This document shows positions 12,477 through 12,661 of a stretch of 12,661 nt of DNA, piece after piece. Numbering within the stretch: position 1 is the first letter of the stretch; each line of letters begins with the position of its first letter. A program made the translations under genes and the position numbers. Source of the stretch: CAYGZM01 sp964354365 (GTDB lineage Bacteria; Planctomycetota; Phycisphaerae; Sedimentisphaerales; Anaerobacaceae). The notes below the pieces were generated by a model that saw only the letters and a program-made list of their open reading frames with translations, had not been told where the DNA came from and did no database searches. Location: contig CAYGZM010000110.1 in NCBI GenBank assembly GCA_964354365.1, forward strand, positions 1 through 12,661, read 5' to 3'.

Positions 12477-12661
12477 ATGAAGGTAAGAATCGAAGATACG
12501 TGCACGGTCTGTGGCTTATGTTGTGATACGTGCCCTGAGGTTTTTGAGCTGGGCGACGAGATGGCCCAGGTCATCGTTGATGAAGTGCCTGCGGAGCAGG
12601 AAGATGCGGTCGAGCAGGCGGCGGACGAGTGCCCGGTGGAGGCAATCGTCATCATCGAATA
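12477..12661 (+). CDS. single-cluster [4Fe-4S] ferredoxin
   Basis: The 61 visible codons are essentially complete: the window ends on TA after codon 61, probably two bases of the stop. The small acidic protein starts MKVRIEDTC and carries C9-x2-C12-x2-C15-x3-C19-P, then a remote C52-P in ECPVEAI. This is the pattern of monocluster ferredoxins such as that of Thermotoga maritima, where the first three Cys and the remote Cys bind one [4Fe-4S] cluster and the fourth Cys of the motif forms a disulfide. Here the disulfide partner is Ala44, so C19, and the extra C16, would be free. The likely role is low-potential electron transfer in the cytoplasm; the partner is unknown. AAGGAG lies 7 bases before the ATG. 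The gene diverges from ffs. Any downstream partner is outside the window. Confidence 0.88.
   Translation, partial: MKVRIEDTCTVCGLCCDTCPEVFELGDEMAQVIVDEVPAEQEDAVEQAADECPVEAIVIIE

Overview
The window looks like a chromosomal segment of a planctomycete-type bacterium, probably of the Phycisphaerae/Sedimentisphaerales kind. The basis is a combination of traits: Tat-exported Gfo/Idh/MocA oxidoreductases in tandem, an MttB-superfamily methyltransferase without pyrrolysine, an RpoN with the N-terminal style I associate with this group, and moderately GC-rich DNA with degenerate 7-base repeats. This placement is inference; no rRNA or other taxonomic marker is present.

Nearly everything is on the minus strand, so reading order runs from high to low coordinates. 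At the right end a short [4Fe-4S] ferredoxin gene (12477 onward, plus strand) diverges from the SRP RNA gene ffs (12210-12111). Next come dnaX (12065-10278), an AIPR-family putative phage-resistance gene (10090-8822) and recR (8758-8153). ffs-dnaX-(ybaB)-recR is a conserved bacterial neighbourhood. Here ybaB is absent and the AT-richer AIPR gene, with its own strong promoter, sits in its place.

The middle is metabolic: a cytoplasmic Gfo/Idh/MocA dehydrogenase (7910-6804) followed 28 bases later by an MttB-like corrinoid methyltransferase (6775-5339). After a 415-base gap comes a two-gene unit of paralogous Tat-exported Gfo/Idh/MocA proteins (4923-3568 and 3543-2155). These genes point to oxidation and demethylation of sugar- or cyclitol-like or methylated substrates; the substrate cannot be read from sequence. 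At the left end, after a 462-base gap with a long hairpin, rpoN (1692-199) is followed at its 3' end by a truncated transposase remnant.

The most notable observations are: (1) a run of nine A in dnaX (minus strand) with stop codons soon after it in both other frames, the arrangement expected for making a short gamma-like subunit by slippage; (2) the AIPR gene replacing ybaB between dnaX and recR; (3) degenerate heptanucleotide arrays at several sites, including one that forms much of the dnaX linker coding sequence and one that fills the dnaX leader; (4) a long imperfect hairpin upstream of rpoN whose mismatches become G-U pairs only in minus-strand RNA.
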